From CANNDT01 sp945876205 (GTDB lineage Bacteria; Acidobacteriota; Vicinamibacteria; Vicinamibacterales; UBA2999), in NCBI GenBank assembly GCA_947503365.1, contig CANNDT010000002.1, positions 51,366 through 115,365 of the forward strand: 64,000 bases of DNA, given 5' to 3'. The translations under genes were made by a program, and so were the position numbers. A model generated the notes under the pieces. It had not been told where the DNA came from. It saw only the letters and a program-made list of their open reading frames with translations, and searched no databases. Positions 52,612-60,504 of this stretch are shown piece after piece. Position 1 is the stretch's first letter. Each line of letters begins with the position of its first letter.

Positions 52612-53405
52612 GCGACGACGCCACGAGGACGCAAGCGGCTGACACCAAACAGTCGTCAATTGCGCTCTTCTTCGACAAGATATCCACGACGAGAAACGAC
52701 CTGTTTCGGTCTCACCCGGGCCTTGGGTACGAGCAGCAGATGCGGGCGCAGGCAGTACTGTCGTCATTGAACGCCAAGGCCGGGGAGACGATTCTCGACA
52801 TCGGCTGCGGCAACGCAAGAGACATCGTGCCCGTGCTCAAAGCGGGTGCGACGGTCGTAGGCGTCGACGTGTCGGAGGGTATGCTGCAGCAGGCTCAACG
52901 CGAATTGGCGTCTGCAGGCTATCACGAGGTGAGATTAGAGCTCGGAGACGCGACCAAACTTGCGTTTCCATCAGAAGCCTTCGACAAGATCGTCTGCAGC
53001 GAAACGATCGAGCACATCCCTGACGCCGATACTGCTGTCAGCGAGATGTTCCGGGTATTGAAGGTCGGCGGCTCCCTGGTGATGTCGACCCCCAACAGTC
53101 GAAGCTGGTATGGATTCGATCGATACGTGCTCTCGGGGATGATCCTGAGGAGGACGTGGAATCATCCGTTCGACAACTGGAGGAGTATGGGCGAGTTGTG
53201 TTCGCTTCTGGAGCGGCACGGCTTTCAGGTTACCCGCAAGGCCAGCGTGTGCTATCTTCCAGGGTTCGCCTTGAGCTACTTCCTGCCCGGGCGGCTTCTC
53301 CAGAATCTCCTCGTGTGGGTCGTCAGGACAAGTGAGCCGTTGGCCTCCCGAGTGGCGCCCTGGCGCGGCTATACGCTGGTCGTCACGGCCGCAAAGAACG
53401 GCTAA
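52608..53405 (+). CDS. Class I SAM methyltransferase; stop codon formed with an IS end
   Basis: 265 residues, ATG overlapping the GT4 stop. Motif I is ILDIGCGNARDIVPVL near residue 62, followed by VVGVDVSEGMLQQA and FDKIVCSETIEHIPDADTAVSEM, a clear Methyltransf_11/UbiE-like set. The stop TAA (53403-53405) uses TA from the IS630 target and A from the IS. Removing the element restores GGC TAG, so the protein is unchanged. It is the last gene of the + arm and faces the - arm methyltransferase tail to tail. Confidence 0.86.
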   Translation: MSDDATRTQAADTKQSSIALFFDKISTTRNDLFRSHPGLGYEQQMRAQAVLSSLNAKAGETILDIGCGNARDIVPVLKAGATVVGVDVSEGMLQQAQRELASAGYHEVRLELGDATKLAFPSEAFDKIVCSETIEHIPDADTAVSEMFRVLKVGGSLVMSTPNSRSWYGFDRYVLSGMILRRTWNHPFDNWRSMGELCSLLERHGFQVTRKASVCYLPGFALSYFLPGRLLQNLLVWVVRTSEPLASRVAPWRGYTLVVTAAKNG

Positions 53406-53415
53406 AAGCGGATTT
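53403..53415 (+). repeat. IS630 left terminal inverted repeat (with TA)
   Basis: The 13 bp TAAAAGCGGATTT equals the reverse complement of 54408-54420. The transposase stop codon lies at its inner edge. Confidence 0.85.
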
Positions 53416-54353
53416 CATAAGCCCGTAGCCACCGAGTAGCCGCAATGTCGAAAGTAGTTGCGGCACTCGGCCGGCTCGAAGCGCGGGAGCGAGGCGCCGG
53501 TCGTCGCCCACAGGACGTCGCGGGTACGGCAGCGTGCCTTCCGCAGGATCGCTTTCAGTTTCGCAAAGGTGTGCTCGATCGGATTCAGGTCCGGACTGTA
53601 TTTCGGGAGAAACCAGAGGCTCGCCCCGATCGCCTCAATCGCTCGGCGGACCGCGGGACTCTTGTGACACGACAGGTTGTCCATGATGACGATGTCGCCG
53701 GCCGCGAGGGTGGGGACCAGGATCTGTTCGATGTAAGCGAGGAAGCTGGCGCCGTCGATCGGGCCATCAAACACCGCCGGCGCGGTGAGGCCCGTCACCC
53801 GGAGCGCGGCGAGAAACGTCGTGGTGTGCCAGCGCCCATCGGGCGCGTGGTCCGTCACCCGGGCGCCGTAGAGGCCGCGCCCATAGCGCCGCACGAGGTC
53901 CGTGCGGACGCCACTTTCATCAAGAAATACGAGTCGCGTGGGATCGAGGGTGGGCGCGGCAGCGTGCCAGGCGGTTCGGGCCAGCGCGACGTCAGCGCGG
54001 TCGTGTTCGGACGCGCGTACCGTTTTTTTAAACCGGAAGCCGAGCTTCTTCACGGTCCGGCAGATCGTCGGGAGACTGGCCGGCGTGGCGAGCGCTTCCT
54101 GTAACTCCGCCAAGGTGCGATCCGGTTGCTCCTGGATCAACGCCGCGAGCTGGGCGAGCTGCGCGTGCAGGATCAGGGTGCGCCAGCGGGTTTGTTTCCG
54201 CGGCGCGACTTCGCCCGTCTCACGCCGACGCTGCTTCAAGCGATCGACCCACGCGCGACTCACGGAGTACTTGTCCGCCAGTTCGTCGGAGGGCAGCCCC
54301 GCATCCGCGTCCCCCAAGACCCGGAGCCGTAGATCCATCGAGTACGCGGCCAT
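53415..54353 (-). CDS. IS630-family transposase
   Basis: 312 residues from ATG 54353, chosen because GGAGG lies 9 nt upstream and the next residues MAAYSMDLRLRVL match family starts. The N-terminal helix-turn-helix has DKYSVSRAWVDRLKQRRR near residue 27. The DDE catalytic residues are D in FLDESGV near 144, D in IVIMDNLSCHKS near 223, and E in SPDLNPIEHTFAKLK near 258; the last two are 34 residues apart (DD34E). No frameshift or stop interrupts it, so the enzyme appears complete. An upstream in-frame ATG at 54404 is less likely. Confidence 0.93.
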   Translation of the reverse strand: MAAYSMDLRLRVLGDADAGLPSDELADKYSVSRAWVDRLKQRRRETGEVAPRKQTRWRTLILHAQLAQLAALIQEQPDRTLAELQEALATPASLPTICRTVKKLGFRFKKTVRASEHDRADVALARTAWHAAAPTLDPTRLVFLDESGVRTDLVRRYGRGLYGARVTDHAPDGRWHTTTFLAALRVTGLTAPAVFDGPIDGASFLAYIEQILVPTLAAGDIVIMDNLSCHKSPAVRRAIEAIGASLWFLPKYSPDLNPIEHTFAKLKAILRKARCRTRDVLWATTGASLPRFEPAECRNYFRHCGYSVATGL

Positions 54354-54407
54354 CGCCTGACCTCCTGCATCGTCAGGAGTACCACGACCGCGTACTAGGT
54401 ACAAGTA

Positions 54408-54420
54408 AAATCCGCTTTTA
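54408..54420 (-). repeat. IS630 right terminal inverted repeat (with TA)
   Basis: Reverse complement of the left end over 13 bp. Its outermost TA supplies the stop codon (TAA) of the neighbouring - strand methyltransferase. Confidence 0.85.
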
Positions 54421-55311
54421 GACGCCGGTTTCCGCCCCCGCCTTCCTGCCCAGCGCCACCCAATACGGCGCTGCTTCGTGAAAGCGAATCTCCGCCAATC
54501 CCGCCTCCTCCATCATCCGCCGCATGTCGTCGCGCGTGAATCTCTTTTCGAGCCGGGTTCCAAGCCGGTCCAGGGCGTCAGTTCGCATGACGTAGAGCGA
54601 TTGGTCCCGGTACGCGGATAGCGGTGCGTGTTCTACCGAGGCACCCATTCGCTCGGCCAGCCTGGCGCCCCTCGCCAGCGGTAGATAGACCCCCACCGCG
54701 ATCAAATCACACACCACGCTTCTGATGGCGAACGGGCAGCGCGAGAGGAGGACGCGCAGTTCATCACTCGCTTTCCAGATCATCCTGAACCACTCGGGCC
54801 GGTTGTCCAGCGCGTAGTAGAGGTATAGGAGGAATGGTGCGCCCGGTTTCAGCGTGCGAACGCAGGCGCGCAGCGCCGACACGCTGTCCGGAATGTGGTG
54901 CAGGACGCCCAGCGAGTATCCAAAGTCCATCGAGTTGTCGGCAAGGGGCATGCTGTCGAGCGTCGCCCGATGGAATGTGCAGTTACGCTGCTCGGCCAGA
55001 TTGGCCGCGGCCACGCGCAGTGCCGCCTCGCTCGCATCGATGCAGTGCAGGACGCCCACACGCGGTGCCACGAAGCGCGCCCACCGTCCGCTTCCGCATC
55101 CCGCGTCAAATCCCGCCGCGCCTTCGGGCAACGTGTCCCACGGAAAAATCGCAAAGTACCGCATGAACAAGATGAACGCTTCGGCCCGATTGATCCGGCG
55201 GTGATCGAAGCGCTGCCATTCACGTCCGAATCCCTCGACGACGTCGGGATCCGCGTTGACGCCCGGACTGTCCACGCGCGAGTCATCCTTGGGAGACACG
55301 GTCGACCCCAT
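54418..55311 (-). CDS. Class I SAM methyltransferase; stop codon shared with the IS end
   Basis: 297 residues. GFDAGCGSGRWARFVAP near residue 66 is motif I, VLHCIDASEAALRVA is motif II, and MDFGYSLGVLHHIPDSVSALRACVRTLKPG follows (Methyltransf_11). A hydrophobic patch (VVCDLIAVGVYLPLARGA) may contact a lipid. Its TAA uses TA of the IS target; without the IS it would be TAG. It is last in the - arm, overlapping the GT4 upstream by 29 nt. Confidence 0.86.
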   Translation of the reverse strand: MGSTVSPKDDSRVDSPGVNADPDVVEGFGREWQRFDHRRINRAEAFILFMRYFAIFPWDTLPEGAAGFDAGCGSGRWARFVAPRVGVLHCIDASEAALRVAAANLAEQRNCTFHRATLDSMPLADNSMDFGYSLGVLHHIPDSVSALRACVRTLKPGAPFLLYLYYALDNRPEWFRMIWKASDELRVLLSRCPFAIRSVVCDLIAVGVYLPLARGARLAERMGASVEHAPLSAYRDQSLYVMRTDALDRLGTRLEKRFTRDDMRRMMEEAGLAEIRFHEAAPYWVALGRKAGAETGV

Positions 55312-56455
55312 TACCGTGGGCGGTGGCGCCCTTCATGCCCATCACATCGCGATAGTACTGCAGGGTGTTGTCGACCATGGCTTCCTGGGAGAACTCTGCC
55401 GCGACGCGCCGTTTGCCTTCCTCTGCGATCCGCCGTCGGTAACCCTCGTCGCGAAGCAAGGAAAGGATGGCGTGCGCGAAGCTTGACGGATCGTCGCGAT
55501 CGGCGACCAGGCCGCTCTTGCCGGCACAGATGATACTGTTCAGCGGCGAAATGTCCGAGACGACAGCGGGCTTGCCGGCCACCATGGCTTCCAGGAGCAC
55601 GATGCCGAATCCTTCGGATCGAGACGCGAACGCAAAGACATCGACATCGGAGAGGAATGCAGCGTTGTCGACGAAGCCAACGAGGTGCACATGCTGATTC
55701 AGCCTCAACTCGCCGATCATCCGTTGTAGTGCCTCGCCGTGTCCCCACGGATCGTGACCGGCAATCTTGAGTTCCGCGTCGGGGAACTCCTGGAGCACCG
55801 TCGCCATCGCCCGAATCAGGGTCTCGTGGCCTTTCCGCTCCTCATACCGGCCGATGGACCCGATGCAGTAATGGGTGCGTGATTTCGATGCCGAGCGAGG
55901 CGCGGCAGACTGGCGCTGCGCCTCGATATCGATTCCATGAACGATCGTTCGCACGGCGTCCGGACCCAGGCCCAGCCGTTCGATCGCCCATTGCCGGACC
56001 GGCTCGGAGACTGCGATGACACCGTCCGCCAGACGCCACATGGGGGCGAGGGTGCCTATCCAACGTCCGGCAGAATACGCGTTGTCATCGCTGTCATACG
56101 GGTGATGGAGGGTTGAAATCCACGTCCGGCTCGAGCTGAACAGCCTGCAGGCGGCTGCCGCGGCGTCGCACCGCGGGAGATGCGAATGCAGCACGTCCCA
56201 GTTCTGCGTCGCGAGCAGACGGTTCAAACGCACCGCTGCTCTCACATCGTAGGAGTGTTCGCACCCGAGGTAGTGAGTGCGAATGCCCGCGTCCTCGAAT
56301 GTCTGCCGGAGGTCCGGCGACCCGCCGGTGACAGCGGCGCGAAGGAATGCGACGTCGCACATCACGCCCCGCGACTGCAGCCCCTTCGCCAGAAGGAGCA
56401 AGTGCGCCTCGGCCCCACCCCTGTGAAGCGTGTTGGTGACCTGCAGAACCCGCAT
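55283..56455 (-). CDS. GT4-family glycosyltransferase
   Basis: 390 residues. VTNTLHRGGAEAHLLLLAKGL at the start is a classical GT4 opening with the GG donor loop. CIGSIGRYEERKGHETLIRAM near residue 195 and DVFAFASRSEGFGIVLLEAMVAGKPAVVSD near 270 carry the E-x7-E donor-binding motif. NSIICAGKSGLVADRDD follows. The protein fits the retaining GT4 glycosyltransferases that work on lipid-linked sugars. It starts 1 nt after the 4,6-dehydratase stop. Confidence 0.89.
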   Translation of the reverse strand: MRVLQVTNTLHRGGAEAHLLLLAKGLQSRGVMCDVAFLRAAVTGGSPDLRQTFEDAGIRTHYLGCEHSYDVRAAVRLNRLLATQNWDVLHSHLPRCDAAAAACRLFSSSRTWISTLHHPYDSDDNAYSAGRWIGTLAPMWRLADGVIAVSEPVRQWAIERLGLGPDAVRTIVHGIDIEAQRQSAAPRSASKSRTHYCIGSIGRYEERKGHETLIRAMATVLQEFPDAELKIAGHDPWGHGEALQRMIGELRLNQHVHLVGFVDNAAFLSDVDVFAFASRSEGFGIVLLEAMVAGKPAVVSDISPLNSIICAGKSGLVADRDDPSSFAHAILSLLRDEGYRRRIAEEGKRRVAAEFSQEAMVDNTLQYYRDVMGMKGATAHGNGVDRVSQG

Positions 56456-56456
56456 C

Positions 56457-58469
56457 CTAGGTGAGCTGTTTCATCGGCGGCAGGGGCGGTGCGGGGAGCA
56501 CGAGCTCGCTCGGCCGGAATTCAGGAACTGCCGCACACACGAGCGCGACCAGCGCCGACGCATCCCTCGCCTCTGCCGCGCGGATCACCGCCTGGATCCA
56601 GCCTGCCTCAACCCCCGCGTCGACCGTGCGGACCGCGAGCACCCGGGGATGATCAGTGGGTTCCACGTCCTCGCCATCCACTAACAGTTCCTCGTAGAGC
56701 TTCTCGCCCGGCCGCAGCCCCACGAATTTCACCTCGATGTCACGGCCGGGTTCGAAGCCGGACAGGCGGATCATGTTTTCCGCGAGGTCCGCTATCCGCA
56801 CGGGCTCACCCATGTCCAGATGAAAGACTTCGCCGCCGCGGCTTGCCGCAGCCGCCTGCAGGACGAGCTCCACGGCCTCTGGAATCGTCATGAAGAAGCG
56901 CACGACCTCGGGATGCGTGACGGTCACCGGTCCACCCATCTCGATCTGCCGTTTGAAGATCGGCACAACACTGCCCCGGCTTCCGAGCACGTTTCCGAAG
57001 CGGACGGTGGTGAACCGCGTGCGGCGGTCGCTCATGGACAGCAGGACGCGCTCGGCGGCCCGCTTTGTGGCCCCCATCAGGCTGGTGGGCCTCACCGCCT
57101 TGTCGGTCGAAATCAGCACCAGTTGTTCGGCTCCAAAACGTCCGGCTGCAGACGCGACGTTGTACGTGCCGATCACATTGTTGCGAACGGCGGCCACCAC
57201 GTGGTGCTCCATCAGCGAGACGTGCTTGTACGCCGCCGTGTGATACACACGTGACGGCCTGAAGCGCTCGAAGGCCGCTGCCAGGTCGCCTGCGTCGAGA
57301 ATGTCGCCGACGACGCTGCTCATCGCGACATTCGGCATGCTCAGGCGCAGCATCAACTCGAGATCGTGTAGGTCGCTTTCCGACCGCTCGAACAGGACGA
57401 GATGCGCTGGGCCAATCATGGCAATCTGCCGTGACAGCTCGGAACCGATCGATCCCGCCGCACCCGTCACCAACACGACGTGTCCCTCGGTGTTCGAATG
57501 GACACGAGTGAGGTTCGTCCGGATCGGCTCGCGGCCGAGGAGGTCGTCGATCCGTACCTCGCGTATCCGGCTCACGGAGAGACGTCCGTCGATCAGATCG
57601 CCGACCGACGGAATCGTCTTGAACAGGAGACGGCGGTCATGACACGCGTCCACGATGCGCCGGATGTCGCGGCCAGATTTCGTGGACACGGCCAGCAGGA
57701 CCTCGTCCACGTTGAGGCCGTCCAGCAACCTCGGAATGTCCTCCGTCGTGCCGAGGACCGGTACGCCGTCCACCCTGACGTCCTGCTTGCTTGGATCGTC
57801 GTCCACGAATGCCACCGGCTGGTACCGCACGGAAGGGGCGTCCCCGACCCGGCGGCGGGGCATGCGATTTGCCCGCATCTCACGAACGATCGTCATGCCG
57901 GTGCGGCCCGCGCCGACAACGAGCACCCGCCGCACGGATTCCATTTCGGTGGAAAAACTGAATGACTCCGTATACGCGCGCACGACGAAACGAGCGCCGC
58001 CGACGAGCAGGAATGTCAGGACGAGATCGAGCACGAAGACCGAGCGCGGGAATATCTCTCCCTGCCCGAGTGTCAGCGACTTCCCAAAAATGGCGAAGGC
58101 GACGACGATCACGGCGAGCGTGCTGACGGCGGAAGCCCGTGCGATGTCGATCAGGTCATTGAAGCCGGCATATTTCCACCAGCCTTGAAACAGTCTGAAC
58201 GCATAAAAGATGACGAGCTTGATGATGATCACGGCCGGCAGGGCCAGGATCATCGCACCACGAAAGGGCTCCGGGATGTCGAAATCGAGACGGATGACGA
58301 AGCTGCCCATCCACGCGACGACGATCAGGCACGCGTGCAACGCCGCGATCAACGGCTTGCGAAGCACCATCAGGACGCGGTCGGCAGTCATACTCCACGC
58401 GAGGGGAGGCCTCCGCTTCCCGGCCTGGGCGGCGAGGTTCTTTGCTTTCAATGGCAAGCCTGAGCCCAT
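56457..58469 (-). CDS. Membrane-bound nucleotide-sugar 4,6-dehydratase (CapD/PglF/WbpM type)
   Basis: 670 residues from ATG 58469; the ATG at 58391 (residue 27) is an alternative. Four membrane helices occupy about residues 36-140 (such as ALHACLIVVAWMGSFVI). A Rossmann-like CoA-binding-type domain (RRVLVVGAGRTGMTIVREM) comes next. The C-terminal SDR domain begins VVLVTGAAGSIGSELSRQ near 333 and has STDKAVRPTSLMGATKRAAE near 455-474, where Met replaces the usual Tyr as in UDP-GlcNAc 4,6-dehydratases. It forms UDP-4-keto-6-deoxy-HexNAc for sugars such as QuiNAc, FucNAc or bacillosamine. Confidence 0.9.
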   Translation of the reverse strand: MGSGLPLKAKNLAAQAGKRRPPLAWSMTADRVLMVLRKPLIAALHACLIVVAWMGSFVIRLDFDIPEPFRGAMILALPAVIIIKLVIFYAFRLFQGWWKYAGFNDLIDIARASAVSTLAVIVVAFAIFGKSLTLGQGEIFPRSVFVLDLVLTFLLVGGARFVVRAYTESFSFSTEMESVRRVLVVGAGRTGMTIVREMRANRMPRRRVGDAPSVRYQPVAFVDDDPSKQDVRVDGVPVLGTTEDIPRLLDGLNVDEVLLAVSTKSGRDIRRIVDACHDRRLLFKTIPSVGDLIDGRLSVSRIREVRIDDLLGREPIRTNLTRVHSNTEGHVVLVTGAAGSIGSELSRQIAMIGPAHLVLFERSESDLHDLELMLRLSMPNVAMSSVVGDILDAGDLAAAFERFRPSRVYHTAAYKHVSLMEHHVVAAVRNNVIGTYNVASAAGRFGAEQLVLISTDKAVRPTSLMGATKRAAERVLLSMSDRRTRFTTVRFGNVLGSRGSVVPIFKRQIEMGGPVTVTHPEVVRFFMTIPEAVELVLQAAAASRGGEVFHLDMGEPVRIADLAENMIRLSGFEPGRDIEVKFVGLRPGEKLYEELLVDGEDVEPTDHPRVLAVRTVDAGVEAGWIQAVIRAAEARDASALVALVCAAVPEFRPSELVLPAPPLPPMKQLT

Positions 58470-58475
58470 ATTATA
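58470..58475 (-). promoter_or_regulatory. TATAAT hexamer at a gene start (possible -10)
   Basis: A perfect TATAAT touches the ATG at 58469 on the - strand, in an unusually A/T-rich patch of this GC-rich locus. I see no good -35 at 16-18 nt. If used, transcription would begin inside the annotated frame and the ATG at 58391 would be the start. Confidence 0.25.
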
Positions 58476-58497
58476 AGTTGTGCGCGCGGAGTGGCAC

Positions 58498-59580
58498 TTA
58501 CGAGTTGGTGGGCGTCGTGTTCGGCTCAGCGAGTACCGGTGGCGGCGGCTCCAGCGTGACGGCCGGCGAACCGGCGCCGATCCACGCCGCTAACGCGATC
58601 AGCGGCGTATAGGCCACGGCCACGCCGATCAGGCCGTCCAACGAGTGGCGGGCAACGGCCAGCGCGAGTGGCAATAGCCAGCACAGATTGATGGCGGCCA
58701 CGGCGAGCGTTACGGTCCGATGTCCACGCCAGCGCATCGCGGCGTGCTGGTACGCATGCGTACGGTGCGCTTCGTGGATTCGTTCCCCGCGGAGGACCCT
58801 GCGTGTCAGGGTCATCGTGGCATCGACGACGAAGACGCCGAGCAGGATGATCCAGCACCAGAACAATGTGGCGTCCGTCCCCGCGGCCTGCACCGAGAGC
58901 GCGGCAAGCATCAGCCCGAGAAAGCCACTCCCCGCATCCCCCATGAAGATTTTCGCGGGCGGCCAGTTCCACGGGAGAAATCCGAGTGTGGCCGCTGCCA
59001 GCACGACGCACGCCGTCCATTGGCTCGCATTCGCAGACACGACGAAATACAAGAGGATGCCGCCCGCGGCGACCGTGATCACCTCGACCGCCGCGATGCC
59101 ATCGATGCCGTCCATGAAGTTGGTGAGATTGAGGACCCAGACGACATAGAGCAGGGCAAACGCCTGGCCTATCCATCCCGGGTTGATGACAGACCCCATG
59201 ATTTCAAGGGGTGGTAGTCCGCCGAGGTAACACAACACCCACGCAGCTGCCGCGAAATGCGCCAGGAGGCGCCAGCGCCGCCTGATCGCTCTGTGGTCGT
59301 CAATGAAGCCGACCGCCGCGACCAGGCTCCCGCTTCCCATCAGTCCCACAACATGCGGCCATGGAAGACTGCCGAGGAAACCCGCGACCAGCAGTCCCAC
59401 GAGCGTGGCGATCACGATCGAGACACCGCCACCGCGTGGCGTCGCCACCGAATGAGAACTGCGCGGGTTCGGGATATCGAGCACCCGGCGGTTGATCGCA
59501 TAGCCTCGAAGGCGGCCGGTCAGGAACCAGGCGACCAGCAGAATGGCAGATGAGAGAAGCCCCAGGGGGAGAGGATTCAT
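58498..59580 (-). CDS. Polyprenyl-phosphate sugar-1-phosphate transferase (WecA/WbpL/MraY family)
   Basis: 360 residues with about 10-11 membrane helices. Catalytic motifs of the PNPT family are present: VGFIDDHRAIRRRWRL near residue 91 (the DDx2 site), LNLTNFMDGIDGIAAVE near 150, and KIFMGDAGSGFLG near 209. The C-terminal HAYQHAAMRWRGHR corresponds to the HIHH-type loop. It would start the repeat unit by moving a HexNAc-1-phosphate to undecaprenyl phosphate. It stands next to a 4,6-dehydratase and an epimerase, the usual QuiNAc/FucNAc supply. Confidence 0.9.
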   Translation of the reverse strand: MNPLPLGLLSSAILLVAWFLTGRLRGYAINRRVLDIPNPRSSHSVATPRGGGVSIVIATLVGLLVAGFLGSLPWPHVVGLMGSGSLVAAVGFIDDHRAIRRRWRLLAHFAAAAWVLCYLGGLPPLEIMGSVINPGWIGQAFALLYVVWVLNLTNFMDGIDGIAAVEVITVAAGGILLYFVVSANASQWTACVVLAAATLGFLPWNWPPAKIFMGDAGSGFLGLMLAALSVQAAGTDATLFWCWIILLGVFVVDATMTLTRRVLRGERIHEAHRTHAYQHAAMRWRGHRTVTLAVAAINLCWLLPLALAVARHSLDGLIGVAVAYTPLIALAAWIGAGSPAVTLEPPPPVLAEPNTTPTNS

Positions 59581-60504
59581 TTACAGTGCCGCCACCATGC
59601 GCTTCAATGCCTCGTCGACCGACACGGGCGGGCTCCAGGCGAGCTGCTGCCTGGCCTTCGACGTATCGACTTGCAACGTGCCGAGTAGCCGGCGAGCCGC
59701 CGCACCCTGGCCGACGAGTGTCGCCGCGGCCAGCAGCACAAGGGCGGGGACAGGTATCAACCGGGCCGGCCGACCCATCGCGCCCGCCAGGCGACGAATG
59801 AGGTCCGTCGTGGAGAGATCTTCGCCATCGCTCACGAGGAACGTGTCACCTGCGGCAGCCGGATGTTCGAGGCACGTCAGGATGAAGTCGACGAGATTAT
59901 CCAGTGCAACCAGACTGCGGCGATTATGTACGGCGCCGAGCGGCAGCGGAACCCCTCGGGCCACTGCACGCACCAGCGCCCGCATGTTTGCGCGCACGCG
60001 CGGCCCGTACACCAGAGGCGCACGGACGATCACCACCTCCATTCCGGTCGCCGCCCCGATGTGGCGCAAACCCACCTCGGCCTCGTGTTTGCTGATGCCG
60101 TACGCGTCTTCCGGGGCGGGTGGATCCGTCTCCCGGTAGGTGCCTGATTCGCCGTGCACCTTCACCGAGCTCAAATAAACGAATCGGCGGACACCAGCGG
60201 CCGCCGACTGCTGCGCCAGATTCAATGTGCCCGCGACGTTGACGCGGCGGAACTCCTTCAGCGGATCCATGGCTGCATCCCGCATGACGTGTACGCGGGC
60301 GGCCAGGTGGACAACGGCATCCACCTCGATGAGCGCCTGCCGCCAGTGCGTCGCTGCGTCGATGTCGGCCTGCACCTGCTCGCAGTCTGCGCGAACGCTA
60401 CCCCGGCGTGTCGCCGATCGCACGATGTGCCGCCGCTCCAGAATCAGTCGCTCGACGAGTGCGGTCCCCACGAATCCGGTCGCGCCCGTGACCAGGACTC
60501 TCAT
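59581..60504 (-). CDS. NAD-dependent UDP-sugar epimerase/reductase (extended SDR)
   Basis: 307 residues from ATG 60504, preceding the motif RVLVTGATGFVGTALVERL. The catalytic pair is Y135GISK139, and YLSSVKVHGESG holds the Ser region. VVIVRAPLVYGPRVRANMRALV is typical of the WbpV/WbjF-like C4-reductases that complete FucNAc or QuiNAc synthesis after the membrane dehydratase. The frame extends upstream, but only over the end of the GT4 gene. It stops exactly next to the WecA-like start. Confidence 0.87.
   Translation of the reverse strand: MRVLVTGATGFVGTALVERLILERRHIVRSATRRGSVRADCEQVQADIDAATHWRQALIEVDAVVHLAARVHVMRDAAMDPLKEFRRVNVAGTLNLAQQSAAAGVRRFVYLSSVKVHGESGTYRETDPPAPEDAYGISKHEAEVGLRHIGAATGMEVVIVRAPLVYGPRVRANMRALVRAVARGVPLPLGAVHNRRSLVALDNLVDFILTCLEHPAAAGDTFLVSDGEDLSTTDLIRRLAGAMGRPARLIPVPALVLLAAATLVGQGAAARRLLGTLQVDTSKARQQLAWSPPVSVDEALKRMVAAL

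Larger units (their letters stand above)
53403..54420 (-). mobile_element. IS630-family insertion sequence flanked by TA
   Basis: An element of about 1,014 bp between TA dinucleotides at 53403-53404 and 54419-54420. The ends match perfectly for 13 bp including TA (TAAAAGCGGATTT), then diverge. It carries one transposase gene on the - strand. IS630 elements duplicate TA and are known to prefer CTAG. Here the joined flanks read GGCTAGAC, so the site was CTAG. The element lies exactly between the two convergent arms and harms neither gene. It seems intact and could be active. Confidence 0.9.

Noticed and set aside
53415..54420. Truncation of the flanking methyltransferases by the IS
   Set aside because: Rebuilding the CTAG site shows both genes already stopped there; the insertion only changed TAG to TAA.
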